Shown one piece after another: positions 20,128-29,295 of a stretch of 64,000 nucleotides of DNA. A program made the position numbers and the translations under genes. This DNA is from a gamma proteobacterium HTCC2207 (lineage in GTDB: Bacteria; Pseudomonadota; Gammaproteobacteria; Pseudomonadales; Porticoccaceae). Each line of letters begins with the position of its first letter. The stretch's first letter is position 1. A model generated the notes under the pieces. That model was not told the DNA's origin and did no database searches. It saw only the letters and a program-made list of their open reading frames with translations. The DNA is taken from positions 307,501-371,500 of the forward strand of contig CAJJDA010000004.1 in NCBI GenBank assembly GCA_905182855.1, in the 5' to 3' direction.

Positions 20128-20484
20128 AGACCCGGGTCCTTGATTAGTTAATTAAATGGTTTGTCGAGGAGAGGTAGTGAGACTGGCCGATGGTAAAAGA
20201 CCGTCTAAAACTTCAATCCAATTTCCCATAAATTCTACGGGCTCTTGTGTCGAAGGCAACTGAATTTTATTTAGTTCCAGTAAAGTTTTTTTTCGTTCAT
20301 CTATGGCGGAAAACCTTGGCTAACATGATATAAAAAGCTTTAGCCTCGATCTATTTTTATGGTGCGGAATTAACTCAATATATATTGGGAATCAAGGCCA
20401 AGCTTTTACCCGCGGCATGTCGCGTTTAATGTGGCCAAGAATCTGATCTGTTGAACATAGCCTTAGAATCTAATGGCTTAGATC
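20128..20484. other. Intergenic region without a recognisable gene
   Basis: This AT-rich stretch lies between the TetR regulator and the acyl-CoA synthetase gene. I see no plausible coding frame or RNA. It should hold the promoter of the acyl-CoA synthetase gene and includes the TTAGTTAATTA motif near its left end. Confidence 0.6.
20144..20154. promoter_or_regulatory. Shared motif TTAGTTAATTA, copy 1
   Basis: This 11-bp sequence, with a TTAATTAA palindrome at its core here, lies 17 bp upstream of the acyl-CoA synthetase start. The identical 11-mer lies 12 bp upstream of the TonB-receptor start in the same orientation. It may be an operator for the nearby TetR regulator; AT richness means chance sharing is possible. 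Confidence 0.3.
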
Positions 20485-21102
20485 CTAGTGTAGGTCTGGC
20501 CTAAGCCAGCGCGAATCCGGTTGGCAGAACAGTCTCATTACCTTTCTGAATGACTCTCGCCCATGCTCAGGCGGTGTATCTTTTTCAAAATATCCGTTAA
20601 GTTTTGTACCTGCTAACAGAGCGTAAATAATCTCTGCCTTCTCATGACGGACTGCATCATCTGCGTCGACACCGACAAAGACCTGGGCGAGAAGATTCTT
20701 GCAACAACGATCCATCTCACGCTTACTCAGACCGAGCTCCTCATCATTGACAGAAACGCCAATCGCTTCGTACATAAATCCAGTGGTAAACGTATTGACC
20801 TGCTCGCTCTCATTGAAAAGGAAATCTGTTATGTAGTTTATTTTGCCTTCCAAATCATAGCCGTCTAACTGCTCTAGACCGTTGACTATAATGTCACACT
20901 GGCGCTGAAAGCAGACCCTCAACAGGTCCTCCTTTGATTTGAAATAGTAAGATAAGAGGCTCGGAAAGACGTTCGCTTCTTTGGCGATATCCACTAGAGA
21001 CGTATTTGCATAGCCCTGCTTGCGAACGCAGGTAGTAAATGCGTTAACGATTTGTCGCTTTCTCTTTGTTCCTTTCGCTTTCGTCGGCTTATATAGTTGC
21101 AT
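20485..21102 (-). CDS. TetR family transcriptional regulator
   Basis: This is a 205-residue one-domain repressor. The N-terminal helix-turn-helix (residues about 30-60) reads YANTSLVDIAKEANVFPSLLSYYFKSKEDLLRV, typical of TetR proteins. The C-terminal ligand domain is not assignable to a known effector class. An unusually lysine-rich N-terminus (TKAKGTKRKRQ) precedes the DNA-binding domain. Located inside the catabolic gene group, it probably controls those genes in response to an acyl-CoA or pathway intermediate; this is inference. Confidence 0.88.
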   Translation of the reverse strand: MQLYKPTKAKGTKRKRQIVNAFTTCVRKQGYANTSLVDIAKEANVFPSLLSYYFKSKEDLLRVCFQRQCDIIVNGLEQLDGYDLEGKINYITDFLFNESEQVNTFTTGFMYEAIGVSVNDEELGLSKREMDRCCKNLLAQVFVGVDADDAVRHEKAEIIYALLAGTKLNGYFEKDTPPEHGRESFRKVMRLFCQPDSRWLRPDLH

Positions 21103-21466
21103 TTCGGACCTCTACTAGCTAACAGTGACAATAACCAGAGTCGTTCCCAGCGCTCATGACGGTGCTAGAGCCTGAGAATATCTAGTCGACTCACATATCC
21201 CACGGTGTAATGTAGCTCTCTTTCACGAAAAACACAAAAATATTTGAAGAATGTTCAATTTAAAACAGATTTAAGCCACTAGACCTCTGTGAGTTGATGG
21301 CTCGGAGCGACCCAAGGAGGATTGGGAAATACGCACCGAGTATCAAGACAATTTCACGTTAACCTAATGATTTTTAGTCAAATTCTGCGACTGGGTGCAA
21401 GGTGGACGTCAGTGCCAAATAAGCTTTAGCCTCGCCGACCAGCCCACCATTGCGGGTGGACTGATG
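21103..21466. other. Intergenic region without a recognisable gene
   Basis: This stretch lies upstream of the TetR gene and downstream of the split-barrel flavoprotein gene. No coding frame, RNA or clear terminator is visible. It probably carries the TetR promoter at its left side. Confidence 0.6.
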
Positions 21467-21979
21467 CTATTTCGCCTCTAGCGGCGCCGTGGCGGCCTCC
21501 ATCTTGTCTCGGTCATGAGAAATCTTTTTCCCGGGAATGAATTCGAGTATCACCCGATTGGGCGAGTCAATAAGCGTGATCATTTGCTGGACATAATCGG
21601 GCCCCCGACTGCCATAGCGTTTTTCAGCGAAAATGGCATAAAACCAGTCTTTTATAACTCGATCTTCTTTAGGATGGACAACGGTAGTGCCTTTGTAGGT
21701 AATCGTCTTCCCCTCGCCCATAGACGTGCCGGTGCTGGTAACACAGACGCAGGTCCGAGGATCACGCCTAACAGCAGCTACGCGTTTACGCTCTTCAGCG
21801 GCAGTCATCCACAGCCGCCCATCGATTTCTATAAAGCTATGTGTCACGCCGACAGGCTCCCCCGCCTGAGTGGTCCACATGAACACGCACTCTTTTTGCA
21901 ATCCCAGCAACACCTGCTCTTGGTCTAAATCAAGCGTCCAAGTGGTGACATCTTCATAGTCGCTTACATAATCAGTCAT
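21467..21979 (-). CDS. Pyridoxamine 5'-phosphate oxidase-like FMN/F420 split-barrel protein
   Basis: This 170-residue protein resembles the PPOX-class split-barrel fold: an N-terminal helix followed by strands such as GEPVGVTHSFIEIDGRLWMTA and the RVAAVRRDPRTCVCVTS segment that lines the cofactor site in this superfamily. The C-terminal part has strand-like VILEFIPGKKISHD. Members bind FMN, F420 or heme and reduce diverse substrates; the actual reaction here is unknown. It is in a cluster with SnoaL-like and acyl-CoA dehydrogenase genes, suggesting a tailoring step of the same catabolic route. Confidence 0.75.
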   Translation of the reverse strand: MTDYVSDYEDVTTWTLDLDQEQVLLGLQKECVFMWTTQAGEPVGVTHSFIEIDGRLWMTAAEERKRVAAVRRDPRTCVCVTSTGTSMGEGKTITYKGTTVVHPKEDRVIKDWFYAIFAEKRYGSRGPDYVQQMITLIDSPNRVILEFIPGKKISHDRDKMEAATAPLEAK

Positions 21980-22136
21980 TCTCTACTATCCTTATTTTTC
22001 ATGGCCAGACTTTCGTCAAATTATCTTTATCTCTAAATTAGGCCTTTATTAATTACAGTGCGCTGCCCGTGGGGCCATATACTAGATATGATCCTCGAGC
22101 GCTACCAAATGAGGTCAAGCCCACTCAATGCAAAAA

Positions 22137-22559
22137 CTACGACCGAGTGTCACCATTAAATACATCAACTAATTTTTTTGTGTCGAAATAAAATGGCTTA
22201 ATCTCTACTACGAGACCATTAGCGTCAAATCGCCAAACTTCAGCAATGGGCATACTAAATGGCTCGCCGGTGGCCTTGCCCTCTCCAGACATGGTTGCGA
22301 GCACCACCACGTAATGCCCGTCACCAATAAGCTCTTCGACAGTGACATTAGTATTACGCCACGTTTTAAAAACATTTTTGCTGAAATCTGTAAAATTTTC
22401 GCGCCCTTGCATACCGCCACCATAGGGTAACGACTCTGCCTCTATAACCTGCAAGTTAGGGTGGAGTACTGCCAGCATCTGTTCGCTGTTGTTGGCTTTC
22501 GCAGCGTCAAAAAATATGCGTAAACTGTCCTTGTTTGATCTTTGCACTATCTCTCCCAT
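22137..22559 (-). CDS. SnoaL-like / NTF2-fold protein
   Basis: This is a 140-residue protein of the nuclear-transport-factor-2/SnoaL superfamily. The pattern is an N-terminal helix with FFDAAKANNSEQMLAVLHPN, then a central cavity region GRENFTDFSKNVFKTWRN and a final set of strands with VWRFDANGLVVEIKPFYFD. Such proteins are isomerases, hydratases, cyclases or small ligand-binding proteins; key catalytic residues cannot be assigned. It sits 24 bp downstream of the acyl-CoA dehydrogenase gene and is probably cotranscribed with it. Confidence 0.78.
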   Translation of the reverse strand: MGEIVQRSNKDSLRIFFDAAKANNSEQMLAVLHPNLQVIEAESLPYGGGMQGRENFTDFSKNVFKTWRNTNVTVEELIGDGHYVVVLATMSGEGKATGEPFSMPIAEVWRFDANGLVVEIKPFYFDTKKLVDVFNGDTRS

Positions 22560-22583
22560 GATTGTATTAACCCATTTTTCGCT

Positions 22584-23747
22584 TTAAAAAGAACGAGGCA
22601 GCCCATAACTTTCTGCAATCATGTTTCTAGCCATCTCGTTGCTGACTGGGCCAATTCGTAAGAGCCGAGAGTCTCTCCAATAACGCTGCATATCTGTTTC
22701 TGCCGAGTATCCCATACCACCCAAAATCTGGATACCGAGATCTGCGGCCTTGCCAACATATTCAGAACAAAGCACCTTGGCCATATTAGACTCTTGAGCT
22801 GAGTCGATGTCATTAGCTTGTAATGTTGCGGTGTGAAGCATGATTAGCTCACCCTGCTTTTGCCACATAGCCATATCCGCAACATAGTGCTGCAGCGCTT
22901 GAAACTGACCAATGGGCTTGCCAAAGGCGTGGCGTGTCTTCATGTGATCAATAGAGTCTTCTAGCACGGCATCCAGCATACCTAAACAGGTAGCCGAGTT
23001 GACGAGCCTTTCATTATTTAAGGTTTTAATCGATTGGTAGAATCCCCTGCCCTCTTCTCCCAGAAGAAATTCATCCGCGACGAATACATCATCAAAGATA
23101 ACAGAGCAGGAACTTATTGCTCGCATACCGAGTTTAGGTAACTCAGTAATGGTTATCCCTTTGCTATCCGCGGGTATAAAAAATATTGAGATTCCGTCAG
23201 AGCGTTTTTTTACATCGCTATTACTTCTTGCCATGGTAAAAAGATAATCGGCCACATTGGCACAGGTGCTCCATATCTTTTCGCCGTTAATCAGCCACCC
23301 ACCGTCCACTTTTTTGGCTGTAGTTTTCATTCCGCCAAGCAGGTCAGTACCGCCACTTGGTTCGGAGAAACTCATCGCCGTTTTAATTTCGCCGCTGGCA
23401 ATTTTCGGCAAAAAGCGCTGCTTTTGCGCCTCGGATCCACAGCAAGTGATCGCCTTTGCTCCTGAAAAAGACGTGACTCCCCAGACCCAACTCAAACCAC
23501 CAGCAGTTCTTGAAAGTTCGCGAGCAAATAGCGCTTGATTAAAAATAGTGCCGCCTTGACCACCATATTCTTCCGGAATACCAATACCATGGGCACCATA
23601 TTCAACCAGCTTATCCCAAAACTCATGAGGGAACTGGTGCTCCATCGTTTCCAACTTTCGGCACCAATCCTTAGGTATTTCTTTCTCCACCCACCTGCGA
23701 GTCATGTCACAGAAAAGCTGATCTTCTTCAGTCATAAATACGTTCAT
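22584..23747 (-). CDS. Acyl-CoA dehydrogenase
   Basis: This FAD enzyme introduces an alpha-beta double bond into an acyl-CoA. The 387-residue protein shows the family order: N-terminal helical domain, the flavin loop MSFSEPSGGTDLLGGMKTTA, the WLINGEKIWSTCANVADYLF strand region, and the C-terminal helices with QILGGMGYSAETDMQRYWRDSR. Chain-length specificity cannot be deduced; the sequence resembles short/branched or aromatic-side-chain enzymes as much as fatty-acid ones. It is separated from the upstream TonB-receptor gene by a strong terminator, so it probably has its own promoter. Confidence 0.9.
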   Translation of the reverse strand: MNVFMTEEDQLFCDMTRRWVEKEIPKDWCRKLETMEHQFPHEFWDKLVEYGAHGIGIPEEYGGQGGTIFNQALFARELSRTAGGLSWVWGVTSFSGAKAITCCGSEAQKQRFLPKIASGEIKTAMSFSEPSGGTDLLGGMKTTAKKVDGGWLINGEKIWSTCANVADYLFTMARSNSDVKKRSDGISIFFIPADSKGITITELPKLGMRAISSCSVIFDDVFVADEFLLGEEGRGFYQSIKTLNNERLVNSATCLGMLDAVLEDSIDHMKTRHAFGKPIGQFQALQHYVADMAMWQKQGELIMLHTATLQANDIDSAQESNMAKVLCSEYVGKAADLGIQILGGMGYSAETDMQRYWRDSRLLRIGPVSNEMARNMIAESYGLPRSF

Positions 23748-23794
23748 TAATGAAAACCTTTAAAATATGTACTTGAGTAATCTATACGTTGCAG

Positions 23795-23833
23795 ACAAAA
23801 AAAGGGCCCAGTAAGAATCATCTGCTGGGCCCT
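23795..23833 (-). terminator. Rho-independent terminator after the TonB-receptor gene
   Basis: On the minus strand a perfect 9-bp stem (AGGGCCCAG with CTGGGCCCT, plus-strand arms 23803-23811 and 23825-23833) is followed by a run of seven T residues. It lies 32 bp past the receptor stop and ends that transcript before the acyl-CoA dehydrogenase gene. Confidence 0.88.
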
Positions 23834-23864
23834 AAGATGTTGATCAATTAACTATCATTAAAGC

Positions 23865-26313
23865 TTAGAACTCTGTTTGAAACTCTATACCGAAAGCACG
23901 TCCCTGAGTCTGTTGGCCATAAGTAATCAGCGTTCCTGTCGTCCTGCTGACCCAGTTAGTTTCATCGGTGAGGTTATTAACAAAGAGCGCTACTTTGTAG
24001 CTGTCTTTCTCAAAGGCAAAGTTAAGATGTAGCTTGCCATAAGCCTCGACCAATGAGACGGGGTCATTGTCTTCCTGCGTGTAAAAGTCGTCAGTCCAGC
24101 TATACGACAGGTTCGATATGATGAGGCCACCCGCATAATCAGCGGTGTTAGTAGCTGACACACCGAAAGTTAGCTCAGGTGCCTGCTTTGGATCCAAGTA
24201 GCTGTTGTCAACATAGTCCAGTTCGTTTTTCGTGCCATCTCCATTGAAATCAGAACCGGAAAGGTTGGTATAGAAGTCGTTATACTTGGCATCTAGGTAG
24301 CCCATGGTGGCGCTTATCTGGAAGGACTCGCTGAACAGCTGCGTGTACTCTAGCTCCAGACCAGAATATTCAACCTCACCCACATTGTAAGCAATTGACA
24401 CCGACGTCCCATCATCTGGGTTTGGTACCGTAGTCATGGCTTGCAAGTCTTCTAATGTGCTGGTGAACACAGCGGCATTCAGGCGCGATCGGCCATCGTT
24501 GAAGTCGGTTTTTATGCCAAACTCGACGCTGGTAATTTCTTCAGGCTTGTAGCTGACAGCATAATCTACCAAGCGCTGGTTTTTGCCGTAGAAGCCACCA
24601 CTGTGGAAGCCCGTAGAGATTGAACCATAGGCCAGCGTGTTTTCATTTAAGTTGTAGCCAACTCCTAGCTTCCAAGTTGTTTTGGATTCAGAAATATCCC
24701 ATGCGCCTGTTTGGCCTTTACCGTGAACACAGGTGTCCCAGTTGACTTGGTCTCTCAGGCTATCAGCCTCAATACAGAACCCTCGTGCATTAAAGTCTTT
24801 CTCGTCCTTGGTGTAGCGCAGTCCAAGTGTCAATTCCAATCGGTCGCTCACTTGGTAGTCCAACTGCCCATAAATCGCAGAGCTGCTAGAGTCCTGGTTC
24901 TGATAAATATTTTGTCCAAAATCGTTACCGAGGCGAGCAACTTCTGCATCAGTTGCGCCGTACATAGATGTTAGCAGTGCTGGTGTCGAACAGTGCCCAG
25001 AAATCATAAGTGAACCAGTCTTGGGTGTAGGAGTTATCCATCTGATACACGCCCATGACTAGATCGTAGTTTTCACCTGAGGTATTGAATCGAAGCTCAT
25101 GGCTCTCTTGGTCGTTCCAGTTGCGGTTATCGATGGTAATAAAGTCGCAAGCGCTGCCAGAATAGGGCCAAAGTGCCTCTTCGTAGGTGTCTCTGTAACC
25201 ATAGATGTAGGTCAATGAAGAGTTCTCACCCACCTGGTACGTTGCCTGCAGTGTTATCGCATCCGTATCTACCTGGCCGACATTCTCTTTTGCGGCACTG
25301 GTCGTATCTTCGGTTGAACCTGGGTCATTTTTCATCAGACAGGCTGACCCATTGATCTCCGGGTTGGTGGCGTTGGCTTTGTAGTTGGCTTGGCGAAAAT
25401 CCGCTGCGTTAGGTCCAGTCAAAACAGAAACGAGAGGATTGAATGGTTCCCAACCGCCAGAGTAGCCGTCTTGAAGCGCTTTTGCTACGTTACCACCCAT
25501 ACCTGACAGATTGCGGAACGCGCCGTTGTCACTGCCATCATCGATTTTTTCAACCGTTAACTTGACCTCTAAGTCATCGTTGGGCGTGAACAAGAATTTA
25601 GCGCCATATCCCAAGTAGTCCTGCTTGTTAACATCCTTCTTCAGCGTGGTATTGTAGATATACCCGTCAGTCTTCAAGCTGTTGACAAATAACTTAGCAG
25701 ATAACACACCTTCTATTAACGGAGTGTTAAAGATGGCCTTCGCATCACTGCGCCCAAAATTTCCTACAGTGGCGCTCACCTTGCCACCCAACTCGCCGGT
25801 TGGATCGGAGCGCTGAACGGAGATAACCCCGGCAATCGTATTTTTACCAAATAAAGTACCCTGCGGCCCGCGGGCAATTTCAACCTTCTCAATGTCAAAG
25901 TTGTCGAAGAGCGCGCCTGTGTTAACGGTCATCGCAACACCATCTAGCACAACACCAACGGCCGGATCGAAACTCTTTTCGTCGTTACTGTAGCCAATGC
26001 CTCGGATTGATATTGCGTGACCGGCTGCTCGACCCATAGATTGTCGGATCTGCACATTGGGCACCAGCCCCTCAAGGTCTTTAAGATCGCGAATGGAACC
26101 ATTTTGCAGCTCAGACGTAATCGCGGTCACCGCAATCGGCACATCCTGCACTGACTCTTCTCGTTTACGAGAAGTTACTACAACTTCCTCCAGCTGCAGG
26201 CTTTTAGTTTCCTGAGCCGCAGCGAAAGAACCAAGTGAAAAACACATTGGCACCGCAATTAGGCTGGTCAACAGTTTGTTGAACCCCCTATTATTTTTGT
26301 TGATGCTAGACAT
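23865..26313 (-). CDS. TonB-dependent outer-membrane receptor (frameshifted)
   Basis: TonB-dependent receptors import large or scarce ligands across the outer membrane with energy from TonB. The signal peptide (about residues 1-34) ends near SFAAAQ. The plug follows with LQLEEVVVTSRKREESVQDV and RGPQGTLFGKNTIAGVISV, and the barrel ends with phenylalanine (FGIEFQTEF). The first frame stops near 24949 while the next frame continues SMYGATDAEVARLGNDFG; one extra base around 24960-25005 explains the break. The repaired length is about 815 residues. I use the ATG at 26313, preceded by AAGGGG. This CirA/Fiu-like, lipophile-associated type is common in marine proteobacteria; the ligand is unknown. 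Confidence 0.9.
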
Positions 26314-26324
26314 ACACAAACCCC

Positions 26325-26335
26325 TTAGTTAATTA
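26325..26335. promoter_or_regulatory. Shared motif TTAGTTAATTA, copy 2
   Basis: Identical to the 11-mer upstream of the acyl-CoA synthetase gene, in the same orientation, and 12 bp before the receptor's ATG. It is a candidate operator linking the two transcription units. Confidence 0.3.
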
Positions 26336-26591
26336 TATAATTTGCAGGTAGCCCCTCCTCCAAAAGAATTTCGGAAAAGAGTACCTCAGGCCTCAGTTAG
26401 CGGTAAATCAACTATTCAGTCAATGTCGTTTTTTTTAGTGATACTAAATAAAATTGCTTTGTATGCACTGCGGAAAACATATAATTTTGTTGTGTCCGTT
26501 AAGGATTAACTGGCTATCAGCGGACTCCTTGTCACAAGAAAGCGTGTAGTATAATCACTGATTTTTAGAAACCAATTTTTGGAAGCATCCG

Positions 26592-27430
26592 ATGAAAAAA
26601 CGTCTTGACGGTAAGGTAGCTGTTATAACTGGTGCCTCTAGCGGTATAGGAGGGCCGCAGCAATACGATTTGTGAACGAAGGTTGTCGCGTCGTCTTGGG
26701 TGACATCCAAGTCCCCCAAGGGCAGGCGCTAGCCACATCTCTAGGAAGCGCTGCAACTTTTTCGGTCTGCGATGTGAGCACAGAAGAGGACGTTGCTCGC
26801 CTAGTGGATCTTGCCGTAAGCACATTTGGGCGTCTGGACATTATGTTTAATAATGCAGGGATTGTTGGTGCAAAGGGTCCGATTCAATCGACGCCTGCGG
26901 CAGAATGGCTGGCAACATTGGACATACTGCTCAATGGCGTGTTCTATGGCGTGAAGCACGCTGCACGGGTGATGCAACCCCAAGGTTCAGGTTCCATAAT
27001 TAATATGACAAGTGTTGCAGGGATCGTTGGCGGTCTAGGGCCCCATGCGTATACGGCTGCCAAGCACGCCGTTATTGGTTTGACCAAAAGTACCTGCGCC
27101 GAATTATGCAGCGACGGTATACGTGTTAATGCGATCGCGCCATACACCATGGCTACCCCGATGGTAGCGAGCGCGCACCTACAGGATCATAATGCTGTGG
27201 AGCAGACGAGCATGACTCTGGCTGGAAAATCACCCCTGCCGGATCGGGCGGGTACTGCGGAGGATGTGGCTAATGCAGCCCTCTGGTTAGCCAGCGACGA
27301 GTCCGGTTATACCAGCGGATTGACGTTAACAACCGACGCAGGGGTTACGTCCGGATCCACTATGCTTAATGCTCGCCGGTACGGAGAATATACGCCCATG
27401 CAAAAAGAGGCGGGGAAAACAGGCTTATAA
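26592..27430 (+). CDS. Short-chain dehydrogenase/reductase (frameshifted near its start)
   Basis: This is a classical SDR that should oxidise or reduce an alcohol or ketone with NAD(P). From the ATG at 26592 the protein begins MKKRLDGKVAVITGASSGIG, the cofactor motif, and then the frame breaks. One base is missing near 26650; adding it joins the motif to AAAIRFVNEGCRVVLGDIQ and the rest. Downstream are NNAGIVG, the catalytic serine in MTSVAG and the YTAAKHAVIGLTK active-site motif. The repaired length is about 279 residues. It is divergent from the TonB receptor and precedes the MFS gene, so it belongs to the accessory gene group. Confidence 0.88.
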
Positions 27431-27536
27431 CTGGCAGGCGACGCGATATTGGCAGTGACGGAACCGAACCAGGTAATGAGCTATAGTCTCAGGGCCTGCC
27501 AGAAACTAAAACAATAACTCAAATAAGTGACCACCT

Positions 27537-29186
27537 ATGCAAAACCCTATACCGCCAAATCTGCAAGCCAGTAGCGACAATTCTTTTCATCAGGGGATTT
27601 TTAGGATCGGTGGCCCCTACGCAAAATATGTCTTGGCACTGCTCGTTCTCATTTACTCAATGAACCTGCTAGATCGGCAAATCCTCGCTATCTTGGCTGA
27701 GGAGATCAAAGCAGACCTCGGTATCAGTGATTCTCAAATGGGGTTTTTATACGGCACATCGTTTGCGGTGTTTTATGCGGTGTTCGGCCTTCCGCTCGGC
27801 AGACTGGCGGACCTTTGGGTGCGCAAAAGCCTTATCGCTCTCGGCTTGGTGGTGTGGAGCGGCATGACTATGCTCTCAGGCACCGCCAGCGGCATCATGA
27901 GCCTAACCTTTTATCGGTTCGGTGTGGGTGTTGGGGAGGCTAGCGCCACTCCCGCAGCCTACTCAATGCTGTCTGATTGGTTTCTGCCAGACCAACGCTC
28001 AACTATTCTGTCGCTTTATTCTACCGGCGCTTACATAGGAATGGGCATGAGCATGTTTTTGGGTGGCTTGATCGTGGACACTTGGAATCTAACCTATCCC
28101 GATATCGCCGAGGCACCGTTTGGCATGAAGGGCTGGCAAGTCACTTTCCTAATCATTGGTATCCCAGGCATATTGTTAGCCGCGCTATTTAACACGGTTA
28201 AGGAACCCGTCCGAGGGTACAGTGAAGGCATGGTCGGCCAGCAAAATCATCCACATCCGTTCAGGGAAAGCTGGATGGAGCTAATGAGCATCATTCCACC
28301 CGTGTCATTCTTTGTTCTGCATAAGAAGGACAAAGGCGGCCGTAATTTCTGGACCAATATTATTTTCGCTACAGCACTTACCTCCGCCTGCAGCATGCTT
28401 ATTTGGTCAACTGGCAGTATCTCTCAATGGATAGTCATCGGCGTTGGCCTCTATGCTGTTTTTAGCTGGGCGCAATCACTTAAACTACGCGATTTTCCAA
28501 CTTACAGCCTGATCTTTCGCAGTCGTGCCATGATCTACGCCAACTTAGCCTTTCCCACGGTAACCTTTATCACGTTTGGCTATGCGCTCTGGATGGCACC
28601 CTACCTTATCAGAAGATTTGACGTAGACCTGTCCGAAGTGGGTATGGTGCTGGGCGCGTCAACTGCCATATTTGGCGGCCTTGGCGTTGCCTTTGGTGGC
28701 GCTATGGCGGATTTCCTGAGACGCAAAGTCAGTCCGGATGCCCATGCCTACATGCCTATTGTGACCGCTGTACCGACATCTATCTTAGCGCTTGTAGTGC
28801 TAAATGCTGACAACTTACAAACCGTTTATATCGCTAACGCAGCACTGCAGTTTGTCGCCGTGCTCTGGAGTGGGGCGGGTTCAGGAATAGTAACCAGTTT
28901 GGTATTGCCTCGTATGCGGGCCTCGGCCTCGGCATTTTATCTAGCGATGACCACTTTTTTGGGTCTTTCATCGGGGCCTTACCTAATTGGCTACCTCAGC
29001 GATAACTTCGCGGAAAACGGCCTGTCCAGCGCGGAAGCGCTAAGGCAGAGCTTGCAGTTAGGTCTGTTAGCCTTCGTCGTTGTTATCATTTTCTCTGTGT
29101 TGCTTAAACGGCATCTGTTGGTAGCACTAGAGACCCGACAAGAAAGAGCACACGCAGCTGGCGAGCCTATTCAAGCCCCTAGCTAG
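27537..29186 (+). CDS. MFS transporter, Spinster-like
   Basis: This is a 549-residue inner-membrane transporter with about 12 hydrophobic segments. The first helices read YVLALLVLIYSMNLLDRQIL and the A-like motif GLPLGRLADLWVRK follows helix 2, both typical of the Spinster-type MFS family. The VGVGEASATPAAYSML segment in helix 4-5 is also characteristic. A long loop at about residues 225-265 splits the two halves. Spinster-type bacterial proteins often accompany TonB receptors and lipid or aromatic catabolic genes, so it probably moves the same compound across the inner membrane; the substrate is unknown. Confidence 0.85.
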   Translation: MQNPIPPNLQASSDNSFHQGIFRIGGPYAKYVLALLVLIYSMNLLDRQILAILAEEIKADLGISDSQMGFLYGTSFAVFYAVFGLPLGRLADLWVRKSLIALGLVVWSGMTMLSGTASGIMSLTFYRFGVGVGEASATPAAYSMLSDWFLPDQRSTILSLYSTGAYIGMGMSMFLGGLIVDTWNLTYPDIAEAPFGMKGWQVTFLIIGIPGILLAALFNTVKEPVRGYSEGMVGQQNHPHPFRESWMELMSIIPPVSFFVLHKKDKGGRNFWTNIIFATALTSACSMLIWSTGSISQWIVIGVGLYAVFSWAQSLKLRDFPTYSLIFRSRAMIYANLAFPTVTFITFGYALWMAPYLIRRFDVDLSEVGMVLGASTAIFGGLGVAFGGAMADFLRRKVSPDAHAYMPIVTAVPTSILALVVLNADNLQTVYIANAALQFVAVLWSGAGSGIVTSLVLPRMRASASAFYLAMTTFLGLSSGPYLIGYLSDNFAENGLSSAEALRQSLQLGLLAFVVVIIFSVLLKRHLLVALETRQERAHAAGEPIQAPS

Positions 29187-29225
29187 GTTTGCCGTACTCA
29201 GCCTACGCCGATAGAATGGAATCGA

Positions 29226-29256
29226 GTAGCAGGACCCTAGAATGGGGTTCTGCTAC
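29226..29256. terminator. Hairpin between convergent MFS and ilvA genes
   Basis: The arms GTAGCAGGACCC and GGGTTCTGCTAC pair over about 12 bp with one wobble or mismatch. On the plus strand a T6 tract begins 12 bases downstream. It probably terminates one or both of the converging transcripts. Confidence 0.6.
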
Positions 29257-29295
29257 GTAATGTGTTACTTTTTTAAACCGCGGACTAGACCCTAG

